Source: JACCXG01 sp963785755 (GTDB lineage: Bacteria; Acidobacteriota; Vicinamibacteria; Vicinamibacterales; 2-12-FULL-66-21). Taken from it: DNA of 64,000 nucleotides. The stretch lies in the NCBI GenBank assembly GCA_963785755.1, contig CAWAXG010000002.1:434001-498000 (forward strand). The letters are read 5' to 3'. Each line of letters starts with the position of its first letter. Position 1 is the stretch's first letter. The notes beneath the pieces are model-generated. The model was not told the DNA's origin. It made no database searches and worked only from the letters and a program-made list of their open reading frames with translations. The position numbers and the translations under genes are program-made. Positions 47,459 to 56,125 of the stretch are shown in pieces.

Positions 47459-49208
47459 GCGCGTGAGCGCGTCGATGAGGCCTCACGGCGTTTCCGGCTG
47501 AGGACTTTGCCGGCCGCTCCTGAATCGTGAAGCCGGACGCTTCGAGCGTCTTCACCACCGAACCGCTTTGCGTGACACGCACGATGACGAGATCGGCGTC
47601 AGCGATCCACTGATCGTCGATGGTCACCGCATCGTCCGGAAACGGGTTGCTGGGGCGGTGTTCGACGATCGCGGCATGGACGCCAAACCCGAACGCCATG
47701 CCGGTGGGGACGTGGGACGCACTGCCGAACCCCACGAAACCGAGTCCCAGAAGACTCTGCAACGCCGGGCGCGTCCAGGTCGCCGTGGCTTGGCTCAGAC
47801 GCTTGTTGCGGAGGTAGTACCCGTAGTGGCGCGCGCGCGCCGCGATCGAACATCGTCGAGGCGCCGGAGCTGCGGACGCGCAGCGACACGCTTTCGCCCT
47901 GTCGGACGTCGTCGATGATGAAGCTCTCCGCCCCGTCCCTATAACCGGCGCCGCGCTCGAGCGGCAGCGAGGCGGCGATGTCGACTCGACTCAGGTCCAC
48001 TCTGAAGGTGCCGTGGTAGTCTCCGGACTTTCCGCTGCGGGCCTGGAAATCGGAATCAGGCACGACGATCAGAATCGGCTGTGCGGGACCGCCATCGAAC
48101 AGGCCAGCGACCCGCTGCACTCCCAATACGGCTCGCATCACCGTTCTCCGTGGCACATCTTCGGTCGCGTTCAGCGCGACCGCCTGCGAATAGGGGACGG
48201 CTCTGCCTTCGAGCCGCGTTCCATCGCTGAGCGTGATCGCGCTGCTGGCGACACGGACTTGAGCCTCCCACCCCGGGCTGGCGTTTTCGAGGGTGACCCG
48301 AGCGCGGCCAGCACGCCATCTGCGTCCGTGGGTGACCCACTCATGGTGGCGGTCGAAATAGAACGTCGCGGGACGGGCGGAGAGAAGCACGGTATTCGTC
48401 CCAGCCCAGTCCGGCACTGATACGCGCGCCTGCAGGATCGGCCACGGCCAGATCGAAGCGATGCCGAACGCGACCGCGATGGCGGCGGCACCCGCGGGGA
48501 CCGACAGCCGCCGCAAGCGGGTGCGGTACGAACCAGCAGAAGCAGGACGCCCGCCGCGATCAGCAGCAGCAACACCAGCACGTCGGCGGTCGAGTCGTGA
48601 CCCGACACAGCGAGCGGGCTGACGTTGACGGCGAGCATCGCCACCTCGTCTTCCATGCGCGCACGCATGACCATGGCGCTGATGACGATCGTCAGGGCGA
48701 ACGCGAGCAGCGCGCCACCGCACAACAGAGCCAGGCCGGCGAGGTTTCGAGTCAGGCTGGCGGCGCTCATGAGGAAGACGAGGAAGACCGCTCGGAGCAG
48801 GATCGACTGGATCGCCACGGTGGCGATCCTGCCCGGAGGAACCTGGTAGAGGATCATCACGCCGATGTTGCACAGCACGGGCAGTCCGATCAGCAGCAGT
48901 GCGATGACCGCGACCTTCGACAACAGAAGCGTGCGCGGCGGAAACGGCCTGGTCATCCAGAACGCATCGCTGCCGACGAGCGCGTGCGCCTGAACGATGA
49001 CACCGACAAGCAGGACGTTGAACAACACGATCGTGATCCAGACGAGGCTGGACGCCGTCGCGAGCGACAACCCGAGCCTTGTATCGCCGGCCAGGATCGG
49101 CAACGCGATCTCGAGCGCGGTCTCCGCCAGCGCCAGCACGACGAAGACTGCGATGAGCATCCGGAACTGGCGCAGATCCGTCCGCAGGATGTGACTCAGA
49201 GTGTTCAT
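47415..49208 (-). pseudogene. ABC transporter permease, frameshifted twice
   Basis: This is the permease partner of the downstream-numbered ATPase (stop/start overlap of four bases). About six helices are visible: FRMLIAVFVVLALAETALEI; VWITIVLFNVLLVGVIVQAH; KVAVIALLLIGLPVLCNIGV; LLAFALTIVISAMVMRAR; ADVLVLLLLIAAGVLLLLV. At about 48528 one base is missing and the reading moves to a second frame (YRTRLRRLSVPAGAAAIAVA; IDDVRQGESVSLRVRSSGAS). In a GC dinucleotide run at about 47840 it returns to the first frame (ARHYGYYLRNKRLSQATAT; LQSLLGLGFVGFGSASHVPT). The soluble C-terminal half is beta-rich. The final codons overlap the end of the convergent propeller gene. With both repairs it would be a normal transporter subunit. 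Confidence 0.65.
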
Positions 49209-50128
49209 GCGGCCTCCGCACGGCCGGACATCCGGGCAAGCGCCACGAAGACCTCACGGAGCGACATCGGGGAAGTCCGAATCGTCGCGCCAGGGAAGAC
49301 CGCGGCCATACCCGCCTCGCTGTCTTCGTCGCGGTATGTCGTGTCGATGAATCGAAGCGTTCTTCCCGAGATCCCTTGAACGAGCCAGCCGGGACGTTCG
49401 GCCGAGGGCGGTATGGCGTCTCCAGCCGCGATCACCTCGACCAACCGGAAACGCTCGAGCAGCGACGCGACCGGCTCGGCGAACAGCAGACGGCCGCCGG
49501 CCATGAAGCCGACCCAGTCCGCGAGCCGCTCGACCTCCTCGACATCGTGGGACGAGATCAGCACGGTGAGCGGCTGCTGTCCGGGCAATTCGAGGAGTCC
49601 GCGAACAAGCTCTTCCCGCACCAGGGGATCGAGACCCGTGAACGGCTCGTCGAGCACGACGAGCTCCGGGCGGTACGCCAGCGACGACAGCAGTGCGGCC
49701 TTCATCCGTGTGCCGCGCGACTGATGACGGAGCGGCACGCTTGCAGTGAGACCGAGATCGCTGCGCAGCTTCCGGCACAGACCTTCGTCCCAGGTCGGAT
49801 ACAGCGGCCGGCAGTACTCGAGCAACTGGTCGACGGTCATCCAATCCGGCAGCTGCTGGTTCTCGGAGACGTAGCCGATGCGCCGGAACTCGGCGACGCC
49901 GAGGCGGCGGGAATCGACCCCGAGGATCCGGGCCGATCCGCGCGTCGGCCTCACCAGGTTCATCAGCAGCTTGAGCGTCGTTGTCTTGCCGGCGCCGTTC
50001 GGGCCGATCAGGGCGAACATGCTGCCTGCTGGCACCTGCAGATCGAGCCCCCTGACCGCTTCCAGACGGCCGAAGGTTCGCGCGAGGCCGGTGGTTTCGA
50101 TAGCGCTCGACATCGAGGTCTCCATCAT
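49205..50128 (-). CDS. ABC transporter ATP-binding protein (YtrB-like)
   Basis: The 307-residue ATPase has Walker A GPNGAGKTT at 42-50, Walker B LVVLDEPFTGLDP and switch His in VLISSHDVEEVE. The signature motif is degenerate (QSRGTRMKA rather than LSGGQ), a trait of the YtrB/YhcH branch. The last roughly 90 residues are a specificity tail (PGWLVQGISGRTLRFID). It overlaps the GntR gene upstream and the permease gene downstream by four bases each (ATGA), so the three proteins are co-translated. In known relatives the operon responds to cell-wall antibiotics. Confidence 0.9.
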   Translation of the reverse strand: MMETSMSSAIETTGLARTFGRLEAVRGLDLQVPAGSMFALIGPNGAGKTTTLKLLMNLVRPTRGSARILGVDSRRLGVAEFRRIGYVSENQQLPDWMTVDQLLEYCRPLYPTWDEGLCRKLRSDLGLTASVPLRHQSRGTRMKAALLSSLAYRPELVVLDEPFTGLDPLVREELVRGLLELPGQQPLTVLISSHDVEEVERLADWVGFMAGGRLLFAEPVASLLERFRLVEVIAAGDAIPPSAERPGWLVQGISGRTLRFIDTTYRDEDSEAGMAAVFPGATIRTSPMSLREVFVALARMSGRAEAA

Positions 50129-50508
50129 TCCGGTTTCCGTTTCGTCGTGGTCCAGTGCCGGCGGATGGCGGCCAGCACGTCCTGCAGCGATGCCCCCGCG
50201 CGCTTCGCGAGAATCACGAGCCGCTCGATCTCGTCGTCGGCGATCGCCCGCCGCTCACCGTCCGGGATCGCGTCGTCGATGACGGTGCCGATGCCGGGGT
50301 GTACCGCCAGCAGGCCGTCGGCGATCAGCGTCGCCACGATCTTGTGAGCCGTATTCGGATTGATTCGAAGCTCCTGGCTGAGCGTGCGAACCGAGGGAAA
50401 GGGATCGCCGGCAGAGAGCTGACCCGTCACCACCGCGCGGGTGACCGCATAGACCACCTGGTCGTGAATCGGGATGCCGCTGCGGACCGAGATGCTGAAT
50501 GGCAGCAT
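50125..50508 (-). CDS. GntR-family regulator, YtrA/YhcF type
   Basis: The 127-residue repressor-like protein has a winged helix at about 10-78 (GIPIHDQVVYAVTRAVVTGQ; PFPSVRTLSQELRINPNTAH; LIADGLLAVHPGIGTVI). A short helical tail of about 45 residues replaces the usual ligand domain, which defines the YtrA subfamily. Members usually repress their own operon through an inverted repeat in front of the gene. I see no clear operator in 50509-50560. First gene of the gntR-ATPase-permease operon. Confidence 0.9.
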   Translation of the reverse strand: MLPFSISVRSGIPIHDQVVYAVTRAVVTGQLSAGDPFPSVRTLSQELRINPNTAHKIVATLIADGLLAVHPGIGTVIDDAIPDGERRAIADDEIERLVILAKRAGASLQDVLAAIRRHWTTTKRKPE

Positions 50509-50565
50509 GTGCTTTAGGCTGATATCGCGCGCAGCCCCGCCTCTTAGTGGTTGAGGGCGCTGTCA

Positions 50566-50718
50566 GCGTCAACTCTCAACCGCCATCCAATTCCCAAGGC
50601 GAACCGCTCGTACCATCTCGGTGAAAGCCGAGACAAACGGGGCAATGTCGATGCGACTTTCACCCGGCTCCGTCGAACCCTACTGCCTTGGAAGTTGGGA
50701 GTTGGAGGTTGGGAGTTG
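50566..50718. repeat. Word-type inverted repeat with shared core, copy B
   Basis: Arms are GTCAACTCTCAACCGCC... (50566-50597) and the complement built of GGGAGTTGG words (50684-50718). The centre begins CCGCTCGTACCATCTCGG at 50602, matching copy A, and contains an extra hairpin TCTCGG-TGAAAG-CCGAGA and a GGTGAAAG/CTTTCACC pairing. It occupies the gap between the gntR start and the stop of the next minus-strand gene. No open frame inside. Confidence 0.8.
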
Positions 50719-50755
50719 ACGATGAAGCAGCCCACCCTGGCCGCTATTTCTTACA

Positions 50756-51448
50756 TCAGCTGTCGGGATCGTAGTCGCGCGGGTGGCGGGCGCCTTTGAT
50801 GTACAGGAATGGCTGCCGCTCCATGTCGTCGAACAGCGCGGCGTAGATCACGTCCTCGGCCGCGCGCGCGCGGTCCGCGAACGCCCGGTACTTCTTCGCC
50901 GCCGCTTTCATCCCGTCTTCGTTCTTGACGTTCTCGAGCGCCTCGAACGCGATCCGCTGGCGCTGCGCGATGAACACGTAGAGCCACGGCGCCAACGGCG
51001 AGGACGGATCCTTCTTCAGCACGTTCTCGGCGAAGTTCGCCTCCTCGAGCGGCCGCTCGGGCAGACCCTCCCACTCGTGAGCGATCGGCGCAGCCGCCAC
51101 GAACTCGGCGGCCATCTTCTCCACACCCGGCACATCCAGCATCGCCACGATCGACCGCTCGAGCTGGCGCCTCTTCGCGTCCGACCGCACCATCTTCAGA
51201 TCGTCCGGTGAGCTCTTGTAGCTGGACTTGAAGGCCGCGCGCCGGGCGAGAAACGTGTCGAGGCGGCCGCGAAGCGGCTCGGGGACCGCCGGCAGATCGT
51301 CCTTCGAGAGCAGGCCGGCGCTCGAGCTGAAGACCGATCGATACAGCTTGCCCTGCAGATCTGGAGTAGTCCGCTTCTCCGGCGCCTGAGCCGCCGCGGC
51401 AGCTCCGAGCATCGCGACGATGAGTGCCGTTGTCGTCCTGCGCTGCAT
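50756..51448 (-). CDS. Secreted helical protein, function unknown
   Basis: The 230-residue protein has a signal peptide (TTALIVAMLGAAAAAQ). The mature part is mostly charged helix: LRGRLDTFLARRAAFKSSYK; DAKRRQLERSIVAMLDVPGV; PLAPWLYVFIAQRQRIAFEA; MKAAAKKYRAFADRARAAED. It ends FLYIKGARHPRDYDPDS. I do not recognise a family and see no active-site pattern. The next gene upstream (MFS transporter) is 18 bases away on the same strand, so the two may be co-transcribed. Confidence 0.65.
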   Translation of the reverse strand: MQRRTTTALIVAMLGAAAAAQAPEKRTTPDLQGKLYRSVFSSSAGLLSKDDLPAVPEPLRGRLDTFLARRAAFKSSYKSSPDDLKMVRSDAKRRQLERSIVAMLDVPGVEKMAAEFVAAAPIAHEWEGLPERPLEEANFAENVLKKDPSSPLAPWLYVFIAQRQRIAFEALENVKNEDGMKAAAKKYRAFADRARAAEDVIYAALFDDMERQPFLYIKGARHPRDYDPDS

Positions 51449-51466
51449 CAGTACCTCGTCGAGCGA

Positions 51467-52864
51467 CTATACCTTGGTCCTTGCCACTTCCTCGTGTTCC
51501 GGCTGGGGTTCAGGGAGCCAGAAACTGGCGATCAATCCGACCACGTACACGGCAAACCCGACCCCGGCAGCCACGAGTGCGACCTTCGTCGGCGCATTGG
51601 CACGATCGGATGTGACCGCGAGCGTCGCCGTGAGCCAGGCGAAGGACGTTCCGACGAGGCGGCCGCCGATGTTCGCCGCGAAGCTCTCGCCGGTGCCTCG
51701 CAGATGGACCGGGTACACCCTTGGTAAATAGTTGCCCCAGAAGCTGAACTGCCCGACCGTACATAGTCCCGCCAGGAACATTCCGACGTAGAGGTATTGC
51801 AGGCTCGTCGTCGCGGCCCACGCAAAAACCACCGGCATCACGATCAGCCCCGGTATCTGGAACAACCGGATCAGCCCGCGCCGGCTGACGATGACGACGG
51901 CCAGCCAGGCGAGGATGACGCGGCCGGTCAGGCCGCCGATCTCCTGGACCTTGGTCACGTCGGACGCCACACGCTGCTCGATCGGCCTGGCCTCGGCGGG
52001 AGGACGCCCGGCGGTCATGGCCCGGACCTCGGGCAATCCCGGCACGATCTGCGGAACCTGCTGGATGGCGCCGAACGCCGCGCCGTAGGCCATGGCGAAC
52101 ATGATCGTCGTGACGATCGTCGTCCGGCGCAGCTCAGGAGAGAACAACGCCGCAATGCTCGGCCGCTTGAGCGTCCCGGCGGCACGGCGCTCCTGCCAGA
52201 TCGGCGATTCCGGCAGGAACGGCCTGATCACGATGAGCGGGATCGCCGGAATCACGCCGGACATCAAGGTGTAGCGCCACGGCGCGTGGGGATTGTGCGT
52301 GGCGGCAAGGCCCGCGATCGCCGGCAGCGACGCGGCCAGCGTGATGCACCAGCCGTTCACGGTCGCGACCAGCAATCCACCGAGCGACGAGAACGCCTGC
52401 GTGTACCCCAGTACTTTCTCCCGGCGCTTCGGCTCCGTGAACAGCTCGGCGAGCCACGCCACGGCGGCCACGAACTCGACGCAGACGCCGATGAACACGA
52501 AGCAGCGCAGCACGAGCAGCATCTGGACCGAGGTCGAGAAGCCGGAGAGGAACGCGGCGATCGCATAGATCAGGATGCTGTAGGTCAGCACGCGCCGCCG
52601 GCCGAAGCGATCGGTCATGTAGCCGCCGACGAGGCCGAAGATTCCGCCGGCGAACGCCGGAATGTAGAACAACCGCCCGACCCACATCTGGAACTCGGGA
52701 GTGCCCGGCTGCGCGCCGGTCAGCTCGAGCAGCGCCGGCCGGACGATCAGCGGCAGCATCAGGATCTCGTAGATGTCGAACGCGAAGCCGATGGCGGCGA
52801 TGCCGCAAATCAGCCATTGAATGGGCGTCAAGCGGGCATGCGGGACGGAATCGGCACTCTGCAT
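51467..52864 (-). CDS. MFS transporter (sugar/metabolite:H+ symporter-like)
   Basis: This 465-residue, 12-helix inner-membrane carrier has MFS motif A in loop 2-3 (GGYMTDRFGRRRVL), an acidic residue in helix 1 (FAFDIYEILMLPLI) and the LPESPIWQERR element after helix 6 that is usual in sialate/aromatic-acid/metabolite symporters. A long cytoplasmic loop separates the halves (about 235-320). Substrate unknown. It is divergent from an iron-containing alcohol dehydrogenase by 25 bases, so they may share a control region and a substrate pathway. Confidence 0.88.
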   Translation of the reverse strand: MQSADSVPHARLTPIQWLICGIAAIGFAFDIYEILMLPLIVRPALLELTGAQPGTPEFQMWVGRLFYIPAFAGGIFGLVGGYMTDRFGRRRVLTYSILIYAIAAFLSGFSTSVQMLLVLRCFVFIGVCVEFVAAVAWLAELFTEPKRREKVLGYTQAFSSLGGLLVATVNGWCITLAASLPAIAGLAATHNPHAPWRYTLMSGVIPAIPLIVIRPFLPESPIWQERRAAGTLKRPSIAALFSPELRRTTIVTTIMFAMAYGAAFGAIQQVPQIVPGLPEVRAMTAGRPPAEARPIEQRVASDVTKVQEIGGLTGRVILAWLAVVIVSRRGLIRLFQIPGLIVMPVVFAWAATTSLQYLYVGMFLAGLCTVGQFSFWGNYLPRVYPVHLRGTGESFAANIGGRLVGTSFAWLTATLAVTSDRANAPTKVALVAAGVGFAVYVVGLIASFWLPEPQPEHEEVARTKV

Positions 52865-52889
52865 AGCGGGTGATAAAGTTTACTTCACG

Positions 52890-54041
52890 ATGGTTCCCTT
52901 CGATTTTCATCCGCGGACGCGGGTGATCTTCGGTCGAGACAGCATCGGGCGCGCCGGTCAGGTGGTACGAGAGCTCGCCCTGCACCGCGCGCTGCTCGTC
53001 GCCGACGCTGGCGTCGTCCGGGCCGGACACGCCGCGACAGTTCAGCGCGCGCTCGAATCGTCGGCGGTCACCGTCGTCCCCTTCTCCAGCTTCAGCGAGA
53101 ACCCCGACAGCGAGATGGTGGCGGCCGGCGCGCGCTTCGCGGCGCCGCACCGCATCGATTCAATCGTGGCGATCGGCGGCGGCAGCTCGCTCGACTGCGC
53201 GAAGGGGATCAATTTCCTGCTGACCAACGGCGGCCAGATGGCCGACTATCGCGGCTACGGCAAGGCGGCCAGGCCGCTGCTCCCGATGATCGGCATTCCA
53301 ACCACAGCCGGCACGGGCAGCGAAGCGCAGAGCTACGCGGTCATCTCCGACGCCGGGACGCACACGAAAATGGCGTGCGGCGATCCCTCGGCGGCGTTCC
53401 GCGTGGCGATCCTCGATCCGGTGCTGAGCCTGACGGCGCCGCAGCAGGTCACCGCGATGGCCGGCATCGACGCGGTCGCGCACGCCGTCGAAACCGCCGT
53501 GACGACGCGGCGGACGCCACTGTCGGAGACGTATTCCCATGAGGCCTGGCGCCTGCTCTCGACCGCCTTCGAGCGTGTCCTGCTGCATCCGGGCGACCTG
53601 GCAGCGCGATCGATGATGACGCTCGGCGCGCATTTCGCCGGCTTTGCCATCGAGCAGTCGATGCTTGGCGCCGCGCACGCCTGCGCGAACCCGCTGACCG
53701 CGCGCTTCGCGGTAACCCACGGGCTCGCCCTCGCGATCATCCTGCCGCATGTCGTGCGCTGGAACGGTCAGGTCGGCGCCGATGGCTACGCCGCGCTGCT
53801 CGGCTCACCCCGGCGCCGCGCGCGGGACGTCGATGCCGCCGAATCGCTGGCGCAGCGGCTCGAGGACTTCGCGCGGGCCGGCGGTCTGCCGACCAGGCTC
53901 TCGGATACGGACGTGCCCAAGGACGCCCTGCCCGAACTGGCGAGTCTGGCCGCGCAGCAGTGGACCGGCACGTTCAACCCGCGGCCCTTCGATGCGGTCG
54001 GCGCGCTCGAGATTTACGAGGCCGCGCCTGTGAATCCCTGA
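52890..54041 (+). CDS. Iron-containing (group III) alcohol dehydrogenase
   Basis: This 383-residue NAD(P)-dependent dehydrogenase has the group III fold. The nucleotide-binding domain has SIVAIGGGSSLDCAKGINF; the family signature is GIPTTAGTGSEAQSYAV. Metal ligands are the Asp in AILDPVLSL, His in GIDAVAHAVET, His in MLGAAHACANPLTARF and His in VTHGLALAI. Substrate cannot be told; relatives include 1,3-propanediol, 4-hydroxybutyrate and lactaldehyde dehydrogenases. The ATG at 52890 is used, because conserved sequence (FDFHPRTRVIFG) begins at once. Confidence 0.9.
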   Translation: MVPFDFHPRTRVIFGRDSIGRAGQVVRELALHRALLVADAGVVRAGHAATVQRALESSAVTVVPFSSFSENPDSEMVAAGARFAAPHRIDSIVAIGGGSSLDCAKGINFLLTNGGQMADYRGYGKAARPLLPMIGIPTTAGTGSEAQSYAVISDAGTHTKMACGDPSAAFRVAILDPVLSLTAPQQVTAMAGIDAVAHAVETAVTTRRTPLSETYSHEAWRLLSTAFERVLLHPGDLAARSMMTLGAHFAGFAIEQSMLGAAHACANPLTARFAVTHGLALAIILPHVVRWNGQVGADGYAALLGSPRRRARDVDAAESLAQRLEDFARAGGLPTRLSDTDVPKDALPELASLAAQQWTGTFNPRPFDAVGALEIYEAAPVNP

Positions 54042-54185
54042 TCCCCGATCCCCGATCCCGAGAAGCGCCCGAGTCCTCCGCCTTCGCGCGCCTAGCACTC
54101 GGCGCGCTTCGGCGAGACCTCGCCGGAGCTTGCCGATCATGAATGCACGCGGCAAGCGGCGGCGGACCAGTCCCCAGGCCCCAGT
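54034..54185. repeat. Word-rich intergenic segment (GATCCCC, CCCCAG words)
   Basis: The gap between two convergent genes starts with a GATCCCCGATCCCCGATCCC run at 54040-54059 and ends with CCCAGGCCCCAGTCCCAG (54174-54191). Between them are two small stems: GGCGAGACCTCGCC (54112-54125), and a longer imperfect one with arms CGCGCGCC/GGCGCGC (54087-54110). The two word blocks are not complementary to each other, so it is not a clean inverted repeat. No coding potential. Confidence 0.45.
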
Positions 54186-54194
54186 CCCAGATTT

Positions 54195-55733
54195 TTACCA
54201 GCCGTACCGCGCCAGCGTGCGCGCTGACGGAGCGGGAGTCGCGAGGGACACCGCGACCATGAGGGCGCACGAGATCAGCGTCATCGGCACGACCGGCATC
54301 AGCCCGAACCAGGCCAAAGAGCCGGGCACGCGGGCCGTGTAGATGACCGCGGCGGCCACCCAGAGCGTCACGGCGAGCGCTCCCCACTTCGTGCTCCGCT
54401 TCCAGAACAGCGCGGCGACGAGCAGCGGCGAGAGCGCGGCATAGCCCGAGAACGCGTACTGCACGGCGAGATCGAAGATGCTCTGCGGCGCGCGCAGCGC
54501 GATGACGTACGCGGCGATCGTCAGGATGACGACGAACGCCCGGCCGGTCTGCACCTGGACCGCCTCGCCGAACCGCGCGGTGCCGCCGTAGAACGTGAAC
54601 ACGTCCTCGGTGAACATCGTCGACAGCGCAAGAATCTGCGAATCGCTCGCCATCACCGCCGCCATGATGCCGGCGGCCAGGATTCCCGCGAGCCACACCG
54701 GCGCGAACCAGTCGAGCATGACCAGGACCACGTCGTCGCCGGCCGCTTCGCGCCGCAGCTCCGCCCGGCGTTCCGGTGCCATCGACGCGGGGGCGCTGGC
54801 CAGCGTCTGCCGCGCGTGCAGCTTGGCGGCGATGCGCGGCGTCTCGGTCATCGAGTTCGCCGCGACGCCGAGAAAGACGCAGGGCAGCCAGATCGCGAGG
54901 ATGCAGAGAGGATAGAAGACGATGGTGCGCTTGAACTGCACCAGGCGCCGCGCGGTCAGGCAGAAGATCGCGATGTGAGGGAACGCGATGGTGGACAGCG
55001 GGATGAAGGTGTAGCTGAGGAAGAAGATCGGCGAGATGCGCTCGCGGGTCAGCAGCGGCGAGCTGGCGGGGCTCGCCAGCAGCGACTCCATCGCGGCGGA
55101 GTATCCCCCGATGCCCCGGCCGATGACGGTCAGCGCGACGACGCCGAACGACAGGAACAGCGCGGTCTGGAACGCATTCACCCACGCCGTGCCGCGCATG
55201 CCGCCGAAGAAGACGTAGGACATGACGACGGCGGCGACGATCGCGCCGCCGAGCCAGTACGGGATGCCGCCGCCGCTGATCGCGCGAAGCGCGGTGCCGC
55301 CGCCCATCACGCCGATGATGATGTAGGGCACGAGCAGCGCGGCCTGCACCGCGAAGATCGCGGTGCCGATATGGCCGCACTCCCACCGATCGCGGAACAT
55401 CTGGACCGGCGTGATGAAGCCGTATTTCTTTCCGAGCGCCCACACGCGGGTGCCGATGAAGAACAGCGTCAGTGGAATCACGAACGCGGACGACGAGGCC
55501 ATCAGCCCGAACGTCACGATGCCGTTGGCGAACGCGTGGCCGGCGGAGCCGAGGATCGTGAACGCCGTCATGTTCGTGCCGAACAGCGAGAGCAGAAAAA
55601 CGGCCGGCCCCAGCGAGCGGCCCGCGAGGAAGTACTCCTCGACCGCGGCGCCGCCCCGCTGGCCGCGCCACGCGAAGATGCCGATGTAGAGGATGACGCC
55701 GAGATAGGCGAAGACGATCAGCGACGGAATCAA
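54195..55733 (-). CDS. Sodium:solute symporter (SSS) family transporter
   Basis: This 512-residue protein of about 13 helices uses the sodium gradient for uptake. Family features include LAGRSLGPAVFLLSLFGTNM, GSAGHAFANGIV, ILAAGIMAAVMASDSQILAL (the TM8 sodium-site region) and the VQYAFSGYAALSPLLVAALF segment. The TTG at 55733 is chosen because it overlaps the TGA of the DUF3311 gene (TTGA) and has AAGGA nine bases upstream; the longer open frame upstream is antisense noise. DUF3311-SSS pairs are common and are thought to form one transporter. Substrate unknown. Confidence 0.88.
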   Translation of the reverse strand: MIPSLIVFAYLGVILYIGIFAWRGQRGGAAVEEYFLAGRSLGPAVFLLSLFGTNMTAFTILGSAGHAFANGIVTFGLMASSSAFVIPLTLFFIGTRVWALGKKYGFITPVQMFRDRWECGHIGTAIFAVQAALLVPYIIIGVMGGGTALRAISGGGIPYWLGGAIVAAVVMSYVFFGGMRGTAWVNAFQTALFLSFGVVALTVIGRGIGGYSAAMESLLASPASSPLLTRERISPIFFLSYTFIPLSTIAFPHIAIFCLTARRLVQFKRTIVFYPLCILAIWLPCVFLGVAANSMTETPRIAAKLHARQTLASAPASMAPERRAELRREAAGDDVVLVMLDWFAPVWLAGILAAGIMAAVMASDSQILALSTMFTEDVFTFYGGTARFGEAVQVQTGRAFVVILTIAAYVIALRAPQSIFDLAVQYAFSGYAALSPLLVAALFWKRSTKWGALAVTLWVAAAVIYTARVPGSLAWFGLMPVVPMTLISCALMVAVSLATPAPSARTLARYGW

Positions 55734-55975
55734 CGACGGGAGTCCTTGTCGGCGCCCGCGGACTCGAGGTGCGCGGGCCAGGCGAAGCGGGTCAGCGCCC
55801 ACATGAGAGCGGCGACGGCGAGGCAGTAGGCGCCATGGTAGGCAAGCCCGACCGGGACGAACCCGAAGACCAGCGGCCGTGCCTCGCGCCACAGCCACAG
55901 ATCCTGGTGGAGGACATACAAGACGAGGATCGAGACGAACCAGCCAAGCCCGGCCATGCGAACAAGCCTCCTCAT
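55730..55975 (-). CDS. DUF3311 small membrane subunit
   Basis: The 81-residue protein has two transmembrane helices (GLGWFVSILVLYVLHQDLWL and LAYHGAYCLAVAALMWALTR) linked by WREARPLVFGFVP. This is the standard DUF3311 pattern. It is translationally coupled to the SSS-family symporter. The ATG at 55975 gives the usual length; an upstream in-frame start would add 21 charged residues. Confidence 0.85.
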   Translation of the reverse strand: MRRLVRMAGLGWFVSILVLYVLHQDLWLWREARPLVFGFVPVGLAYHGAYCLAVAALMWALTRFAWPAHLESAGADKDSRR

Positions 55976-56125
55976 TGAAGCGGGATCTCGTGCTCGAGGC
56001 GGAACGTCTTTATCACACGATCGGCGGCCCTCCGGCAAGCGGCTGATACAATTGGGGCGCCGCCTGCCTGCACACTCAGGGCGGGTCGCCCCCCTTCAGA
56101 GGAAGTCCAAGGAGTCCTTGCCCGC

